A DNA stretch of 64,000 bases from Pseudomonas viridiflava (GCF_900591205.1 NZ_UUPU01000001.1:186001-250000); one strand, 5' to 3'; shown: positions 47,266 through 56,984, counted from the stretch's first letter. Translations and numbers: made by a program. Notes: a model not told the origin generated them from the sequence alone.

Positions 47266-47271
47266 TATACT
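47266..47271 (+). promoter_or_regulatory. Candidate -10 element of the purE leader
   Basis: TATACT lies about 260 bp before the purE start and just upstream of a GC-rich structured leader. The -35 region is weak. Confidence 0.45.
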
Positions 47272-47277
47272 GCGCGG

Positions 47278-47489
47278 CCTTCGGCCGGTCCAACCGGCCA
47301 CGTTTCGAGGTCAGAACTCGCCGAGCGAAGATCAGGCAAGGCAAAAACAAGCGAGGGAGCGCAGTTGACGTTAGTCAATGAGCATTCCGAGTTTGTTTTT
47401 AACGCAGCATGATCGAGCGCAGGCAGTTCTGGCCCGAAACAATTCGTACAACAAGCCACGCCGGTCTCCCGCGTGGCTTGTTGTTTTTT
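47278..47489 (+). ncRNA. Structured purE leader or small RNA ending in a terminator
   Basis: About 210 bases with no supported coding frame. I see hairpin GGCCGGT-CCA-ACCGGCC at 47283-47299, a nested element where AAAAACAA (47343-47350) faces TTGTTTTT (47393-47400) and encloses the perfect hairpin TTGAC-GTTA-GTCAA (47365-47378), and a terminal intrinsic terminator. No promoter is visible between the terminator and purE, so purE expression probably depends on read-through. I do not recognise a known riboswitch class. Confidence 0.5.
47448..47489 (+). terminator. Strong intrinsic terminator before purE (possible attenuator)
   Basis: ACAACAAGCCACGC and GCGTGGCTTGTTGT are perfect 14-bp arms around a 9-base loop, followed by six T residues. 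It lies 38 bp before the purE ATG. Confidence 0.92.
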
Positions 47490-47527
47490 GACGCGCCTGC
47501 GGGCGCCCAGAGAGAAGAGGCACGACG

Positions 47528-48019
47528 ATGAGTGCATTGGTTGGCGTGATCATGGGCTCCAAGTCCGATTGGTCCACCCTTAGCCACACCGCCGATATGC
47601 TGGAAAAACTCGGCATTCCGTATGAAGTGAAAGTGGTCTCTGCCCACCGCACCCCGGATTTGCTGTTCCAGTATGCCGATGAAGCAGAATCCCGTGGCAT
47701 CGAGGTGATCATCGCCGGTGCCGGCGGTGCAGCGCACCTGCCAGGCATGTGTGCGGCCAAGACCCACCTGCCGGTGCTCGGTGTGCCGGTGCAGTCGTCG
47801 ATGCTCTCGGGCGTGGATTCGCTGTTGTCCATCGTGCAGATGCCGGCCGGTATCCCGGTGGCCACACTGGCGATCGGCAAGGCTGGCGCGATCAATGCCG
47901 CGTTGCTGTCCGCGAGCATCCTGGGCGCCAAGCACCCGCAGTTCCACGCGGTGCTGAAAAAATTCCGTGCTGAGCAGACAGACAGCGTGCTGGACAATCC
48001 AGACCCACGTATCGCCTGA
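47528..48019 (+). CDS. purE: 5-(carboxyamino)imidazole ribonucleotide mutase
   Basis: 163 residues. PurE moves the carboxylate of N5-CAIR to give CAIR in purine synthesis. The catalytic motifs are [10 protein letters not shown] and VSAHRTPD, and GGAAHLPGM marks the active site. It has a purine-rich ribosome site (AGAGAAGAGG). purK follows after 11 bp. Expression is likely set by the terminator just upstream. Confidence 0.95.
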   Translation: MSALVGVIMGSKSDWSTLSHTADMLEKLGIPYEVKVVSAHRTPDLLFQYADEAESRGIEVIIAGAGGAAHLPGMCAAKTHLPVLGVPVQSSMLSGVDSLLSIVQMPAGIPVATLAIGKAGAINAALLSASILGAKHPQFHAVLKKFRAEQTDSVLDNPDPRIA

Positions 48020-48030
48020 GGTTGTTGACG

Positions 48031-49116
48031 ATGAAAATCGGTGTAATCGGTGGCGGCCAACTGGGCCGCATGCTGGCCCTGGCGGGCACCCCGCTGGGGA
48101 TGAACTTCGCTTTCCTGGACCCGGCGCCGGACGCCTGCGCCGCTGCGTTGGGTGAACACCTGCGCGCTGACTACAGCGACCCGGATCACCTGCGCCAACT
48201 GGCCGATGAAGTCGACCTGGTGACGTTCGAGTTTGAAAGCGTCCCGGCCGAAACCGTCGCCTTCCTGTCGCAGTTCGTGCCGGTGTACCCGAGCGCCGAA
48301 GCCTTGCGCATCGCCCGCGACCGCTGGTTCGAAAAGAGCATGTTCAAGGACCTGGGCATTCCGACCCCGGCCTTCGCCGACATCCAGTCCCAGGCGGACC
48401 TGGACGCCGCTGTTGCCAGCATCGGCCTGCCGGCCGTGCTCAAAACCCGCACCTTGGGTTATGACGGCAAGGGCCAGAAAGTGCTGCGCACCGACGCCGA
48501 TGTGGTCGGCACCTTCGCCGAGCTGGGCAGCGTCGCCTGCCTGCTGGAAGGCTTTGTGCCGTTCACCGGCGAAGTCTCGCTGATCGCTGTGCGGGCCCGT
48601 GATGGCGAAACCCGCTTCTACCCTTTGGTGCACAACACCCACGACAGCGGCATCCTCAAGCTGTCCGTGGCCAGCACCGATCACCCGCTGCAGGCCCTGG
48701 CGGAAGACTATTCCAGCCGTGTGCTCAAGCAGCTGGATTATGTTGGCGTGATGGCGTTCGAGTTCTTTGAAGTCGACGGCGGCCTCAAGGCCAACGAAAT
48801 CGCCCCGCGTGTGCACAACTCCGGGCACTGGACCACCGAAGGCGCCGAATGCAGCCAGTTCGAAAACCACCTGCGAGCAGTAGCGGGCTTGCCGCTGGGG
48901 TCCACGGCCAAGGTGGGCGAGAGCGCCATGCTCAACTTTATCGGCGTGGTGCCGCCGGTTGACCGTGTGATCGCGATCAATGACTGCCACCTGCATCACT
49001 ACGGCAAGGCTTTCAAGGCCGGGCGCAAGGTGGGCCACGCCAACCTGCGCTGCAAGGACCGCGCAACGTTGCAAGCGCAAATCCTCAAGGTCGAAGCGCT
49101 GATCGCCGAGCAATAA
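48031..49116 (+). CDS. purK: N5-carboxyaminoimidazole ribonucleotide synthase
   Basis: 361 residues, ATP-grasp. It makes N5-CAIR from AIR, bicarbonate and ATP for PurE. The N-terminus is MKIGVIGGGQLGRMLA, and KTRTLGYDGKGQ, ANEIAPRVHNSGHWT are the nucleotide and metal motifs. The ATG at 48031 is preferred over a TTG at 48022. It forms an operon with purE. Confidence 0.95.
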   Translation: MKIGVIGGGQLGRMLALAGTPLGMNFAFLDPAPDACAAALGEHLRADYSDPDHLRQLADEVDLVTFEFESVPAETVAFLSQFVPVYPSAEALRIARDRWFEKSMFKDLGIPTPAFADIQSQADLDAAVASIGLPAVLKTRTLGYDGKGQKVLRTDADVVGTFAELGSVACLLEGFVPFTGEVSLIAVRARDGETRFYPLVHNTHDSGILKLSVASTDHPLQALAEDYSSRVLKQLDYVGVMAFEFFEVDGGLKANEIAPRVHNSGHWTTEGAECSQFENHLRAVAGLPLGSTAKVGESAMLNFIGVVPPVDRVIAINDCHLHHYGKAFKAGRKVGHANLRCKDRATLQAQILKVEALIAEQ

Positions 49117-49221
49117 CCCTGGGATCGGCGGGAACCATTGGTGGCCGCCGCCTCTCTGATTGCAGGACACGAAAGTCTGACTAGGCTTGCGTGTAGTTCA
49201 CTTCATTCAGAGGGAAATGCC

Positions 49222-49467
49222 ATGGGTATCATCGGAACCATCTTTATCGGCTTGATCGTCGGCCTGCTGGCGCGTTTCCTCAAGCCCGGCGACGACAGCA
49301 TGGGCTGGATCATGACCATCCTGCTGGGTATCGCAGGTTCCCTGGTCGCCACCTATGGTGGTCAGGCCCTGGGCATCTACCAGGCGGGTCAAGGTGCGGG
49401 CTTTATCGGTGCGCTGATCGGCGCCATCGTGTTGCTGGTGATCTACGGCCTGCTGCGCAAAAAGTAA
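49222..49467 (+). CDS. Small membrane protein, GlsB/YeaQ/YmgE family
   Basis: 81 residues, three hydrophobic helices with Gly-rich turns: MGIIGTIFIGLIVGLLARF, MGWIMTILLGIAGSLVATYGG and GFIGALIGAIVLLVIYGLL. This is the transglycosylase-associated (GlsB/YeaQ) family, linked to stress and of unknown mechanism. AGAGGG precedes the ATG. Confidence 0.88.
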   Translation: MGIIGTIFIGLIVGLLARFLKPGDDSMGWIMTILLGIAGSLVATYGGQALGIYQAGQGAGFIGALIGAIVLLVIYGLLRKK

Positions 49468-49545
49468 TTTAGCGACATAGCCCTCTGCGCTACGCAGGCG
49501 CAGGGGGCTAGAATGCCGACACTGTTAACCTTGTCGAGCCCCTTC

Positions 49546-50082
49546 ATGCGCCGTGTTCTTTTGACTGTTCTTTTGCTGGGCTGTGGCCTGGTGCACGCCG
49601 GCGAGCTGCCGGAAACCGACTGGCTCGACCTGATGCCGCTGTCGGACCAGAAGGCCCTGGAGGCCATGCCCGAGATCGACCACAACTCCCCCGAAGCCCA
49701 AGGCACCTTTACCGATAAAGGCGGCTTGAAGCAGAGTAAAGGCTTGCCGGCGGTGATGTACTCCACCAAGACCGTGGCGGCCATGAATGGCAAGAACATC
49801 CGCATCGGCGGTTACCCGGTGCCATTGGAAACCGACGCAAAGGGCCGCAGCACGCTGTTTTTCCTGGTGCCATACCCCGGCGCCTGCATCCACGTGCCGC
49901 CACCGCCGCCTAACCAGCTGGTGCTGGTGCGTTACCCCAAGGGGCTGAAGCTGGATGATATCTACACGCCGCTGTGGGTCACGGGTACGTTGAAGGTGGA
50001 GAAGGTCAACAATGACCTCGCCGATGCGGCATATGCGCTGGATGCGGGCAAGGTGCGGGTGGTCAAAGAGTCCGATCTTTAA
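49546..50082 (+). CDS. DUF3299 secreted protein
   Basis: 178 residues with signal peptide MRRVLLTVLLLGCGLVHA. The body fits DUF3299: RIGGYPVPLE, FFLVPYPGACIHVPPPPPNQLV and PLWVTGTLKV. Function unknown, periplasmic. I chose 49546 over 49513 because the latter ATG lies within a TAGAAT (-10-like) sequence at 49509-49514. Confidence 0.82.
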   Translation: MRRVLLTVLLLGCGLVHAGELPETDWLDLMPLSDQKALEAMPEIDHNSPEAQGTFTDKGGLKQSKGLPAVMYSTKTVAAMNGKNIRIGGYPVPLETDAKGRSTLFFLVPYPGACIHVPPPPPNQLVLVRYPKGLKLDDIYTPLWVTGTLKVEKVNNDLADAAYALDAGKVRVVKESDL

Positions 50083-50099
50083 TTTGCCGCAGAACCCAA

Positions 50100-50188
50100 T
50101 GTGGGAGCGGGCTTGCTCGCGAATGCAGGATGTCAGTCAGTGCATATGTGGCTGACACACCGTATTCGCGAGCAAGCCCGCTCCCACA
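50100..50188. repeat. REP pair after the DUF3299 gene
   Basis: TGTGGGAGCGGGCTTGCTCG and CGAGCAAGCCCGCTCCCACA enclose about 48 bp between convergent genes. Confidence 0.9.
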
Positions 50189-50201
50189 TTTTTGATTGGG
50201 T

Positions 50202-51101
50202 TTACAGGGCGAGGCTGGTGATGCTCACGCCCAGCGTATGGCTTTCGCCCGGCGCCAGTGCAACCACATCATCCAGCACATTCGCCGTCTCGATGCACAG
50301 CATGCCTTGCCACCCATCATCGGCCATGTCGTCGAAGGCTTTGGCGCGTTCGGTCCAGGGGTTCCAGATAACGGTCGACTTCGAGCCCTCGGCGGTCAGC
50401 TGTATGCGGCGCTGCCAGTCTTTATCGACAATATTCAGCTGGGTCGGCGTTTCGAGGTAGATGCGGTCAGTCTCGGCGCTGAAATGCAGCAGCCCGGATT
50501 GCTGCTTCTCGCTCCAGCCATCGGCGGTATCGACATACGCCGCACCGTCCAGGCCCTCGACCTGCACGTTGCGCACATCGCTTACGGCGAAGTAGGTGTG
50601 CAGCGCCTGGCTGAGGGTCACGGTGCTGGTGCCGCGGTTGTGGCTGGTCAGGCGGATGTGCAGTTGCTCGTCCAGCAGCAGGCTCAGCTTCAGGTCGACC
50701 TCATGGGGCCAGCCAGGGAAGCCGCCTGCCGGCACCGGGAGCACCAGGTCCACGCGTAGCGCTGCGCCTTCAAGTTCGGTCGCGGCCAACTCCCACAGCG
50801 CCGTGCGCACAAAACCGTGAGCGCCGGCCGGCTGGTCGCTCTGGCGCATGGCTTTGACGCTGTGCGGGTTGCGGTCGAATACGCCAAACCATGGCCAGCA
50901 CACCGGAACACCGGTACGAATGCCTTTGCCCGCCTTGAACACGGCTGCCTTGTTCGGCCAGATCAGAGGCTGTTCGCCTGCGCGCTGGTAGCTGAAAATA
51001 TGCGCGCCCTGTTGGGCCACCATCAGTTCGGCGCCGTTGTGGCGGATGCGCCAGCAGTCCAGCTCGTCGATTTTCAGGCTTTCAACGTGGGGCGTAGGCA
51101 T
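50202..51101 (-). CDS. D-hexose-6-phosphate mutarotase (YeaD-like)
   Basis: 299 residues, galactose-mutarotase fold. It should interconvert the alpha and beta anomers of glucose-6-phosphate or similar sugars. The motifs GAHIFSYQRAGEQPLIW, GIRTGVPVCWPWFG, AHGFVRTALWEL and a conserved His in QALHTYF are visible. The ATG at 51101 is preferred over a GTG three codons before it; AAAGAG precedes it. Confidence 0.88.
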   Translation of the reverse strand: MPTPHVESLKIDELDCWRIRHNGAELMVAQQGAHIFSYQRAGEQPLIWPNKAAVFKAGKGIRTGVPVCWPWFGVFDRNPHSVKAMRQSDQPAGAHGFVRTALWELAATELEGAALRVDLVLPVPAGGFPGWPHEVDLKLSLLLDEQLHIRLTSHNRGTSTVTLSQALHTYFAVSDVRNVQVEGLDGAAYVDTADGWSEKQQSGLLHFSAETDRIYLETPTQLNIVDKDWQRRIQLTAEGSKSTVIWNPWTERAKAFDDMADDGWQGMLCIETANVLDDVVALAPGESHTLGVSITSLAL

Positions 51102-51158
51102 ACAAAGCACTCTTTATGGCAGGCAATGGGGCAATTGACCGTCAAAACCCGACGAGGT

Positions 51159-51563
51159 TTAACGTGCGCGTGACGGCACCGAACGTGTGCGACCGCTGCC
51201 ATCAATGGCAACGAACACGAATACCGCCTCGGTGACCTTGCGCCATTCGCTGGACAGCGGGTCGTCGCTCCACACTTCGACCATCATCTGGATCGAGCTG
51301 CGGCCGATTTCCAGGGCCTGGGTATAGAAGGACAATTGCGCGCCCACCGCCACCGGCACCAGGAACGCCATGCGATCAATCGCCACGGTGGCAACACGCC
51401 CGCCCGCGACCTTGCTGGCCATGGCGGTGCCGGCCAGGTCCATCTGCGCGACCAGCCAGCCGCCGAAGATATCGCCAAAACCGTTGGTTTCGCGCGGTAG
51501 CGCGGTGATTTGCAGGGCGAGATCGCCTTGCGGAATAGGATCTTCTTGTTCGAGTTCGATCAT
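51159..51563 (-). CDS. Acyl-CoA thioesterase, hotdog fold
   Basis: 134 residues, a YciA-like hotdog thioesterase: FGDIFGGWLVAQMDLAGTAMA near residues 29-49 holds the probable catalytic Asp, and ATVAIDRMAFLVPV the central strand. Second thioesterase of this type in the window; the two share only the fold. Substrate unknown. Confidence 0.87.
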   Translation of the reverse strand: MIELEQEDPIPQGDLALQITALPRETNGFGDIFGGWLVAQMDLAGTAMASKVAGGRVATVAIDRMAFLVPVAVGAQLSFYTQALEIGRSSIQMMVEVWSDDPLSSEWRKVTEAVFVFVAIDGSGRTRSVPSRAR

Positions 51564-51972
51564 GCCGAGGGGCCTCTGACCCGTGACGCTTTTATAGGTG
51601 GAGCAAGGTGGATAGCCGACTGTTAGAAAAACGTTTCAGCACAAACATACTCCGTTCGACACGTTTCTCGTAAGGCGTACTAAAGGGAAACTCTGCCAAA
51701 TCGGCTGGATGGCACCCAACGACGTTTTGGCACAGCAGCCCCTCAAGACTGCGGTTCTTGCGCTTGCAAGGGCCGAGTATATCGACACCCATGCGCCACG
51801 ACGACCTCCTGGCGCTCATTTGGTCGGTAAATAGACGCTGTATCGCGGCTTTTGCGAGCAACTGTTCTCCTGGCGCTGTGCTTTTACAAGCGATTTGCTA
51901 TCTTGCCAGACCCGCCGCAAGTCCCGGGCGTGCCGTCCTTATTACGATGATTACTATAAGAGAAGCCTTGCC
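51564..51972. other. 409-bp intergenic region upstream of the MHS transporter gene
   Basis: No coding frame with support. An AAACGTTTC palindrome-like motif lies near 51630 and a second CACGTTTCT near 51660. Promoters for both flanking genes must be here. Confidence 0.5.
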
Positions 51973-53262
51973 ATGTCCTCCGTGCCCGCAAGCAGTGCGC
52001 AACCTTCGCGCCCGCTGACCCGCAACGACTACAAAACCCTGTCGCTGTCTGCCTTGGGCGGGGCGCTGGAATTTTATGATTTCATTATTTTCGTGTTTTT
52101 CGCCACCGTGGTCGGAAAACTATTCTTCCCCGTAGATATGCCCGAATGGCTGCGCATGATGCAGACCTTCGGCATCTTCGCCGCCGGCTACCTGGCGCGC
52201 CCGCTGGGCGGCATCATCATGGCGCACTTCGGTGACCTGCTGGGCCGCAAGAAGATGTTCACCCTGAGCATTTTCATGATGGCCGTGCCGACCCTGATCA
52301 TGGGCCTGCTGCCGACCTACGCGCAGATCGGCCTGTGGGCGCCGCTCCTGTTGCTGCTGATGCGCGTCATCCAGGGCGCAGCGATTGGCGGCGAAGTGCC
52401 GGGCGCCTGGGTGTTCGTGTCTGAACACGTACCGCCGCGCCATGTGGGCTACGCCTGCGGCACCCTGACCAGCGGCCTTACCGCCGGCATCTTGCTGGGT
52501 TCGCTGGTGGCGACCGCCATCAATACTATTTATAGCCCGGAGCAGGTCTCGGATTACGCCTGGCGGATTCCATTCCTGCTCGGCGGGGTGTTCGGCCTGT
52601 TGTCGGTGTACCTGCGCCGCTGGCTGCATGAAACGCCGATCTTCGCCGAGATGCAGCAGCGCAAGACCCTGGCCGCTGAGCTGCCATTGCGCGCCGTGCT
52701 GCGTGACCATCGAGGGGCCATCGTGCTGTCGATGCTGCTCACCTGGTTGCTGTCGGCCGGTATCGTGGTGGTCATCCTGATGACCCCGACCGTGTTGCAG
52801 ACCGTCTACCACTTCAGCCCGACCGTTGCGCTGCAAGCCAACAGCCTGGCCATCGTGACCCTGAGCCTGGGCTGCATCGCCTCCGGCGCCCTGGCCGACC
52901 GTTTTGGTGCCGGCCGCGTGCTGATCATGGGTTGCGCCCTGTTGCTGGCGACGTCCTGGACGCTGTACCACAGCCTTATTGCGCACCCTGATTGGCTGTT
53001 CCCGCTGTATGCCTTGACCGGTTTGTTTGTAGGCACCATCGGCGTCGTCCCTTACGTGATGGTCAAAGCCTTCCCGGCGGTGGTGCGCTTCAGCGGGTTG
53101 TCGTTCTCCTATAACGTCGCCTACGCCATCTTCGGTGGCCTGACGCCGCTGGCGGTGTCGCTGTTGATGAAGGAAAGCCCGATGGGCCCGTCCTACTACG
53201 TGGCTGCCCTGTGTGTGATGGGCATGCTGGTGGGTGGGTATCTGTGGAAGCGCGGGCGCTAA
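51973..53262 (+). CDS. MFS transporter, metabolite:H+ symporter (MHS) family
   Basis: 429 residues, twelve membrane segments. The MHS signature ALGGALEFYDFIIFVFFATVVGK and the loop GYLARPLGGIIMAHFGDLLGRKKMF are clear, with RVIQGAAIGGEVPGAWVFVSE at helix 4-5. Family members move dicarboxylates, citrate, betaines or proline with protons. The start at 51973 follows AGAGAAG. Substrate unknown. Confidence 0.88.
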   Translation: MSSVPASSAQPSRPLTRNDYKTLSLSALGGALEFYDFIIFVFFATVVGKLFFPVDMPEWLRMMQTFGIFAAGYLARPLGGIIMAHFGDLLGRKKMFTLSIFMMAVPTLIMGLLPTYAQIGLWAPLLLLLMRVIQGAAIGGEVPGAWVFVSEHVPPRHVGYACGTLTSGLTAGILLGSLVATAINTIYSPEQVSDYAWRIPFLLGGVFGLLSVYLRRWLHETPIFAEMQQRKTLAAELPLRAVLRDHRGAIVLSMLLTWLLSAGIVVVILMTPTVLQTVYHFSPTVALQANSLAIVTLSLGCIASGALADRFGAGRVLIMGCALLLATSWTLYHSLIAHPDWLFPLYALTGLFVGTIGVVPYVMVKAFPAVVRFSGLSFSYNVAYAIFGGLTPLAVSLLMKESPMGPSYYVAALCVMGMLVGGYLWKRGR

Positions 53263-53274
53263 AACCAGCCCGAT

Positions 53275-53312
53275 CCACTGTGGCGAGGGCGCTTGCTCCC
53301 TCACCACAGTGG
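53275..53312. repeat. Inverted repeat after the MHS transporter gene
   Basis: CCACTGTGGCGAGGG and CCCTCACCACAGTGG are 15-bp arms with one mismatch around 8 bp. Same GTGGCGAGGG class as 38158-38187. Confidence 0.7.
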
Positions 53313-53365
53313 AGGTGTTCATTCAATGTTTAACCCCGCCTGAGCCTTCGCTTTTCGATAGTGGC

Positions 53366-53383
53366 CTTTCATCTAATTGTCAC
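53366..53383 (+). promoter_or_regulatory. Pho box upstream of pstS
   Basis: CTTTCAT-CTAA-TTGTCAC matches the two 7-bp PhoB half-sites separated by four bases. It lies 78 bp before the pstS start. Confidence 0.75.
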
Positions 53384-53461
53384 ATTGCGGACATAGAGTG
53401 TTCACACGGCCTACCGATACTTGGCCCCGATCCAATTATCCCTATCTGCTAGGAGCAAGGC

Positions 53462-54448
53462 ATGAAACTGAAACGTTTGATGGCGGCAATGACTTTTGTC
53501 GCTGCTGGCGTTGCGACCGCCAACGCGGTGGCCGCTGGTGTTGACCCGGCAATTCCTGCTTACGTGAAGACCACTGGTGTGTCGGGCAACTTGTCCAGCG
53601 TCGGTTCCGATACCCTGGCCAACCTGATGACCCTGTGGGCTGAGGGTTATAAAAAGGAATACCCGAACGTCAACATCCAGATTCAGGCTGCCGGCTCCGC
53701 CACTGCCCCACCTGCGCTGACTGAAGGCACCTCCAACCTGGGCCCGATGAGCCGCAAGATGAAGGACACCGAACTGGCGGCCTTCGAGCAGAAGTACGGC
53801 TACAAGCCGACCGCTATCCCGGTTGCCGTGGATGCCCTGGCTGTATTCGTGCACAAAGACAACCCGATCCAGCACCTGACCATGGAACAAGTCGACGCGA
53901 TTTTCTCCTCGACGCGTCTGTGCGGCGCTAAAGCCGACGTTAAAACCTGGGGTGACCTGGGTGTGACCGGCGACCTGGCCAACAAGCCGGTTCAACTGTT
54001 CGGTCGTAACTCGGTATCCGGCACTTATGGCTACTTCAAAGAAGAAGCCCTGTGCAAAGGCGACTACAAGCCAAACGTCAACGAACAACCAGGCTCGGCT
54101 TCGGTCGTGCAGTCGATCAGCTCCTCGCTGAACGGCATCGGTTACTCGGGCATCGGCTACAAGACCGCCAGCGTGAAGACCGTGGCCCTGGCCAAGAAAG
54201 GCAGCACTGACTTCATCGAAGACACCGAAGAAAACGCCCTGAACGGCAAGTACCCGCTGTCGCGCTTCCTCTACGTTTACGTCAACAAAGCGCCGAACAA
54301 GCCTCTGGCCCCGCTGGAAGCCGAGTTCGTGAAGCTGGTTCTGTCCAAACAGGGCCAGGAAGTTGTAGTGAAAGACGGCTACATCCCATTGCCAGCCAAA
54401 GTTGCCGCCAAGGCCCTGGCTGACCTGGGTCTGAAAGAAGGCAACTAA
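53462..54448 (+). CDS. pstS: Phosphate ABC transporter binding protein PstS
   Basis: 328 residues with signal peptide [22 protein letters not shown]. The mature protein has [20 protein letters not shown] and [14 protein letters not shown], the phosphate-binding loops of the Pseudomonas PstS type, and [17 protein letters not shown]. It captures phosphate in the periplasm. Codon use is strongly biased, fitting high expression under phosphate starvation. Confidence 0.94.
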   Translation: MKLKRLMAAMTFVAAGVATANAVAAGVDPAIPAYVKTTGVSGNLSSVGSDTLANLMTLWAEGYKKEYPNVNIQIQAAGSATAPPALTEGTSNLGPMSRKMKDTELAAFEQKYGYKPTAIPVAVDALAVFVHKDNPIQHLTMEQVDAIFSSTRLCGAKADVKTWGDLGVTGDLANKPVQLFGRNSVSGTYGYFKEEALCKGDYKPNVNEQPGSASVVQSISSSLNGIGYSGIGYKTASVKTVALAKKGSTDFIEDTEENALNGKYPLSRFLYVYVNKAPNKPLAPLEAEFVKLVLSKQGQEVVVKDGYIPLPAKVAAKALADLGLKEGN

Positions 54449-54481
54449 GCCTGCAATATCGGGTGTAGATGCATGCTGTTC

Positions 54482-54568
54482 TGTGGGAGCGGGCTTGCCC
54501 GCGATGCTGGCGACGCGGTGTAGCGTTGAAACCGTATTGATGCCATCGCGGGCAAGCCCGCTCTCACA
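54482..54568. repeat. REP pair between pstS and pstC
   Basis: TGTGGGAGCGGGCTTGCCCG and CGGGCAAGCCCGCTCTCACA enclose about 46 bp. It may protect or attenuate the abundant pstS message. Confidence 0.9.
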
Positions 54569-54643
54569 TTAACTGTCTACCCCCCCCTAATTTTTCAATC
54601 CGCTGCCAGCCCTGCTTCGCGGCGGATTTGTTGCGTCACTGCA

Positions 54644-54661
54644 CTGTCATCTTTCTGTCAT
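54644..54661 (+). promoter_or_regulatory. Perfect Pho box upstream of pstC
   Basis: CTGTCAT-CTTT-CTGTCAT consists of two exact PhoB half-sites four bases apart. It gives pstCAB-phoU a promoter of its own, 22 bp before the pstC start. That spacing is short for a typical -35-linked Pho box. Confidence 0.93.
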
Positions 54662-54683
54662 ACAGGATCGCTAGGGTGTGCGC

Positions 54684-56969
54684 ATGAATGATCTGGCCAA
54701 TTCCACCATGACGACGACTTCCCCTCCCAAGCGCATTGATTTCAATACGCCTGAGCTGCAACGCAAGCGCCGCATCCGCGCGCTCAAAGATCGCCTGACC
54801 CGTTGGTACGTGTTGATCGGCGGCCTCGCCGTGCTGGGCGCCATCACCCTGATCTTCTTCTTTCTCGCCTACGTGGTCGCGCCCTTGTTCCAGGGTGCCT
54901 CGCTGACCAAGGAAGACGCGCTCACGCCCGCCTGGATCCAGGACGCCGGCAAGCCGTTGATGATTTCCCTCGAAGAGCAGAACCAAGTCGCCATGCGGGT
55001 TTCCGACAAGGGCCAGGCGCTGTTCTTTAATGTGGATACCGGTGCCGAGCTTAAGCGCGTCGACCTGCCGCTACCGGCCGGCACCAGCGTTGCCTCCATC
55101 GGTGAAGACCAGCCGGGCAGCCCGTTGGTGATCCTCGGTTTGTCGAATGGCCAGTCCCTGGTGTTCCGCCACACCTATAAGGTGTCCTACCCGGACGGCA
55201 AGAAAACCATCACCCCGGCGATTGAATACCCTTACGGTGAAACGCCGATCGTGCTCGACGACGCTGGCCGTCCGCTGGAACACGTGACCCTCAACGCCAC
55301 GGACACCTCGCTGGTGATAGCAGGCTCGGCCGGTTCGCACTTGAATGTGCTGTCCCTGAGCCGCGAAGAAAACATGATGACCGGCGAAGTCACCAGCGAG
55401 CAGAAGCGTATCGAGCTGCCGCAAATGACCGAGCCGGTGAAGGCGATCTTCATCGACCCGCGCCAGCAGTGGCTGTACGTGATCAACGGCCGTGCCCTCG
55501 CGGATGTGTTCAGTTTGCGCGACAAGAGTCTTAACGGTCGCTACAAGTTGCTCGAAGACGGCAACGCCGAAGTTACCGCCAGCACGCAACTGGTGGGCGG
55601 TATCTCGCTGATCATTGGTAACTCAAAGGGTGGCCTGGCCCAGTGGTTCATGGCCCGCGACCCGGATGGCGAGCAGCGCTTCAAGCAGATCCGCACCTTC
55701 CAGATGGGCACTGCACCTATCGTGGAAATCTCCGCCGAAGAGCGCCGCAAAGGCTTCACCGCCCTCGATGCCTCCGGCAAGTTCGGTGTGTTCCACAGCA
55801 CCGCGCACCGCACCCTGCTGGTGGACCCGGTGGTCGACGGCCAGGGCGTGTACGGCATGTCGCCACGCGCCAACCGTGTGATCGTCGAAGCCGGTGGCAA
55901 GCTGCAACCGCTGCTGCTGGACAACCCGCACCCGGAAGTCTCCTGGAGCGCGTTGTGGAGCAAGGTCTGGTACGAAAACTACGACGAGCCTAAATACGTC
56001 TGGCAATCGACCGCCGCCAACACCGATTTCGAACCCAAGATGAGCCTCGCGCCACTGACCTTCGGCACGCTGAAGGCCGCGTTTTACGCCATGCTGCTGG
56101 CAGCACCGCTGGCCGTCGCTGCCGCCATCTACACCGCTTACTTCATGGCGCCGAGCCTGCGCCGTAAGGTCAAACCGGTGATCGAGCTGATGGAAGCGAT
56201 GCCGACGGTGATCCTCGGCTTCTTCGCCGGCCTGTTCCTGGCGCCGTATGTGGAGGGGCATCTGCCGGGGATTTTCAGCCTGTTGATGCTGTTGCCGATC
56301 GGCATCCTGGTGGCCGGCTTTGTCTTCAGCCGCCTGCCTGAGTCGATCCGTCTGCGGGTGCCCGATGGCTGGGAAAGCGCGATCCTGATCCCGGTGATCC
56401 TGTTTGTAGGCTGGCTCTCGCTGTACATGAGCCCGTACCTGGAAACCTGGTTCTTCGGCGGCGACATGCGCATGTGGATCTCCCACGACTTGGGGATTAC
56501 CTACGACCAGCGCAACGCCCTGGTAGTCGGCCTGGCCATGGGTTTCGCGGTGATCCCGAACATCTACTCCATCGCCGAAGACGCCGTGTTCAGCGTGCCA
56601 CGCGGCCTGACCCTGGGCTCCCTGGCCCTGGGCGCCACGCCGTGGCAGACCATGACTCGGGTAGTGATCCTGACCGCCAGCCCGGGGATTTTCTCGGCGC
56701 TGATGATCGGCATGGGCCGCGCAGTGGGTGAAACCATGATCGTGCTGATGGCCACCGGCAACACCCCGGTGATGGAGATGAACCTGTTCGAGGGCCTGCG
56801 TACCCTGGCGGCCAACGTCGCGGTGGAGATGCCGGAGTCGGAAGTCGGCGGCAGTCACTACCGTGTGCTGTTCCTCTCGGCGCTGGTACTGCTGCTGTTC
56901 ACCTTCGTCATGAACACCCTCGCCGAGCTGATTCGTCAGCGTCTGCGCAAGAAATACTCGTCGCTTTAA
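54684..56969 (+). CDS. pstC: Phosphate ABC transporter permease PstC, extended form
   Basis: 761 residues, more than twice the E. coli length. After a cytoplasmic start and one membrane helix (about 45-68) comes a large soluble, probably periplasmic, domain (about 70-455), then the permease core (about 460-755) with ELMEAMPTVILGF and the ABC-coupling loop GLTLGSLALGATPWQ. The long form is usual in Pseudomonas. AGGG precedes the ATG. A GTG two codons earlier is possible. Confidence 0.9.
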   Translation: MNDLANSTMTTTSPPKRIDFNTPELQRKRRIRALKDRLTRWYVLIGGLAVLGAITLIFFFLAYVVAPLFQGASLTKEDALTPAWIQDAGKPLMISLEEQNQVAMRVSDKGQALFFNVDTGAELKRVDLPLPAGTSVASIGEDQPGSPLVILGLSNGQSLVFRHTYKVSYPDGKKTITPAIEYPYGETPIVLDDAGRPLEHVTLNATDTSLVIAGSAGSHLNVLSLSREENMMTGEVTSEQKRIELPQMTEPVKAIFIDPRQQWLYVINGRALADVFSLRDKSLNGRYKLLEDGNAEVTASTQLVGGISLIIGNSKGGLAQWFMARDPDGEQRFKQIRTFQMGTAPIVEISAEERRKGFTALDASGKFGVFHSTAHRTLLVDPVVDGQGVYGMSPRANRVIVEAGGKLQPLLLDNPHPEVSWSALWSKVWYENYDEPKYVWQSTAANTDFEPKMSLAPLTFGTLKAAFYAMLLAAPLAVAAAIYTAYFMAPSLRRKVKPVIELMEAMPTVILGFFAGLFLAPYVEGHLPGIFSLLMLLPIGILVAGFVFSRLPESIRLRVPDGWESAILIPVILFVGWLSLYMSPYLETWFFGGDMRMWISHDLGITYDQRNALVVGLAMGFAVIPNIYSIAEDAVFSVPRGLTLGSLALGATPWQTMTRVVILTASPGIFSALMIGMGRAVGETMIVLMATGNTPVMEMNLFEGLRTLAANVAVEMPESEVGGSHYRVLFLSALVLLLFTFVMNTLAELIRQRLRKKYSSL

Positions 56970-56984
56970 GAAAGGTAGAAGTCT

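Noticed and set aside
47278..47489. Purine riboswitch in front of purE
   Set aside because: I could not find the conserved three-way junction elements; the structure is unlike it.
47371..49170. 599-codon frame antisense to purEK
   Set aside because: Shadow of purE and purK; no ribosome site or motif.
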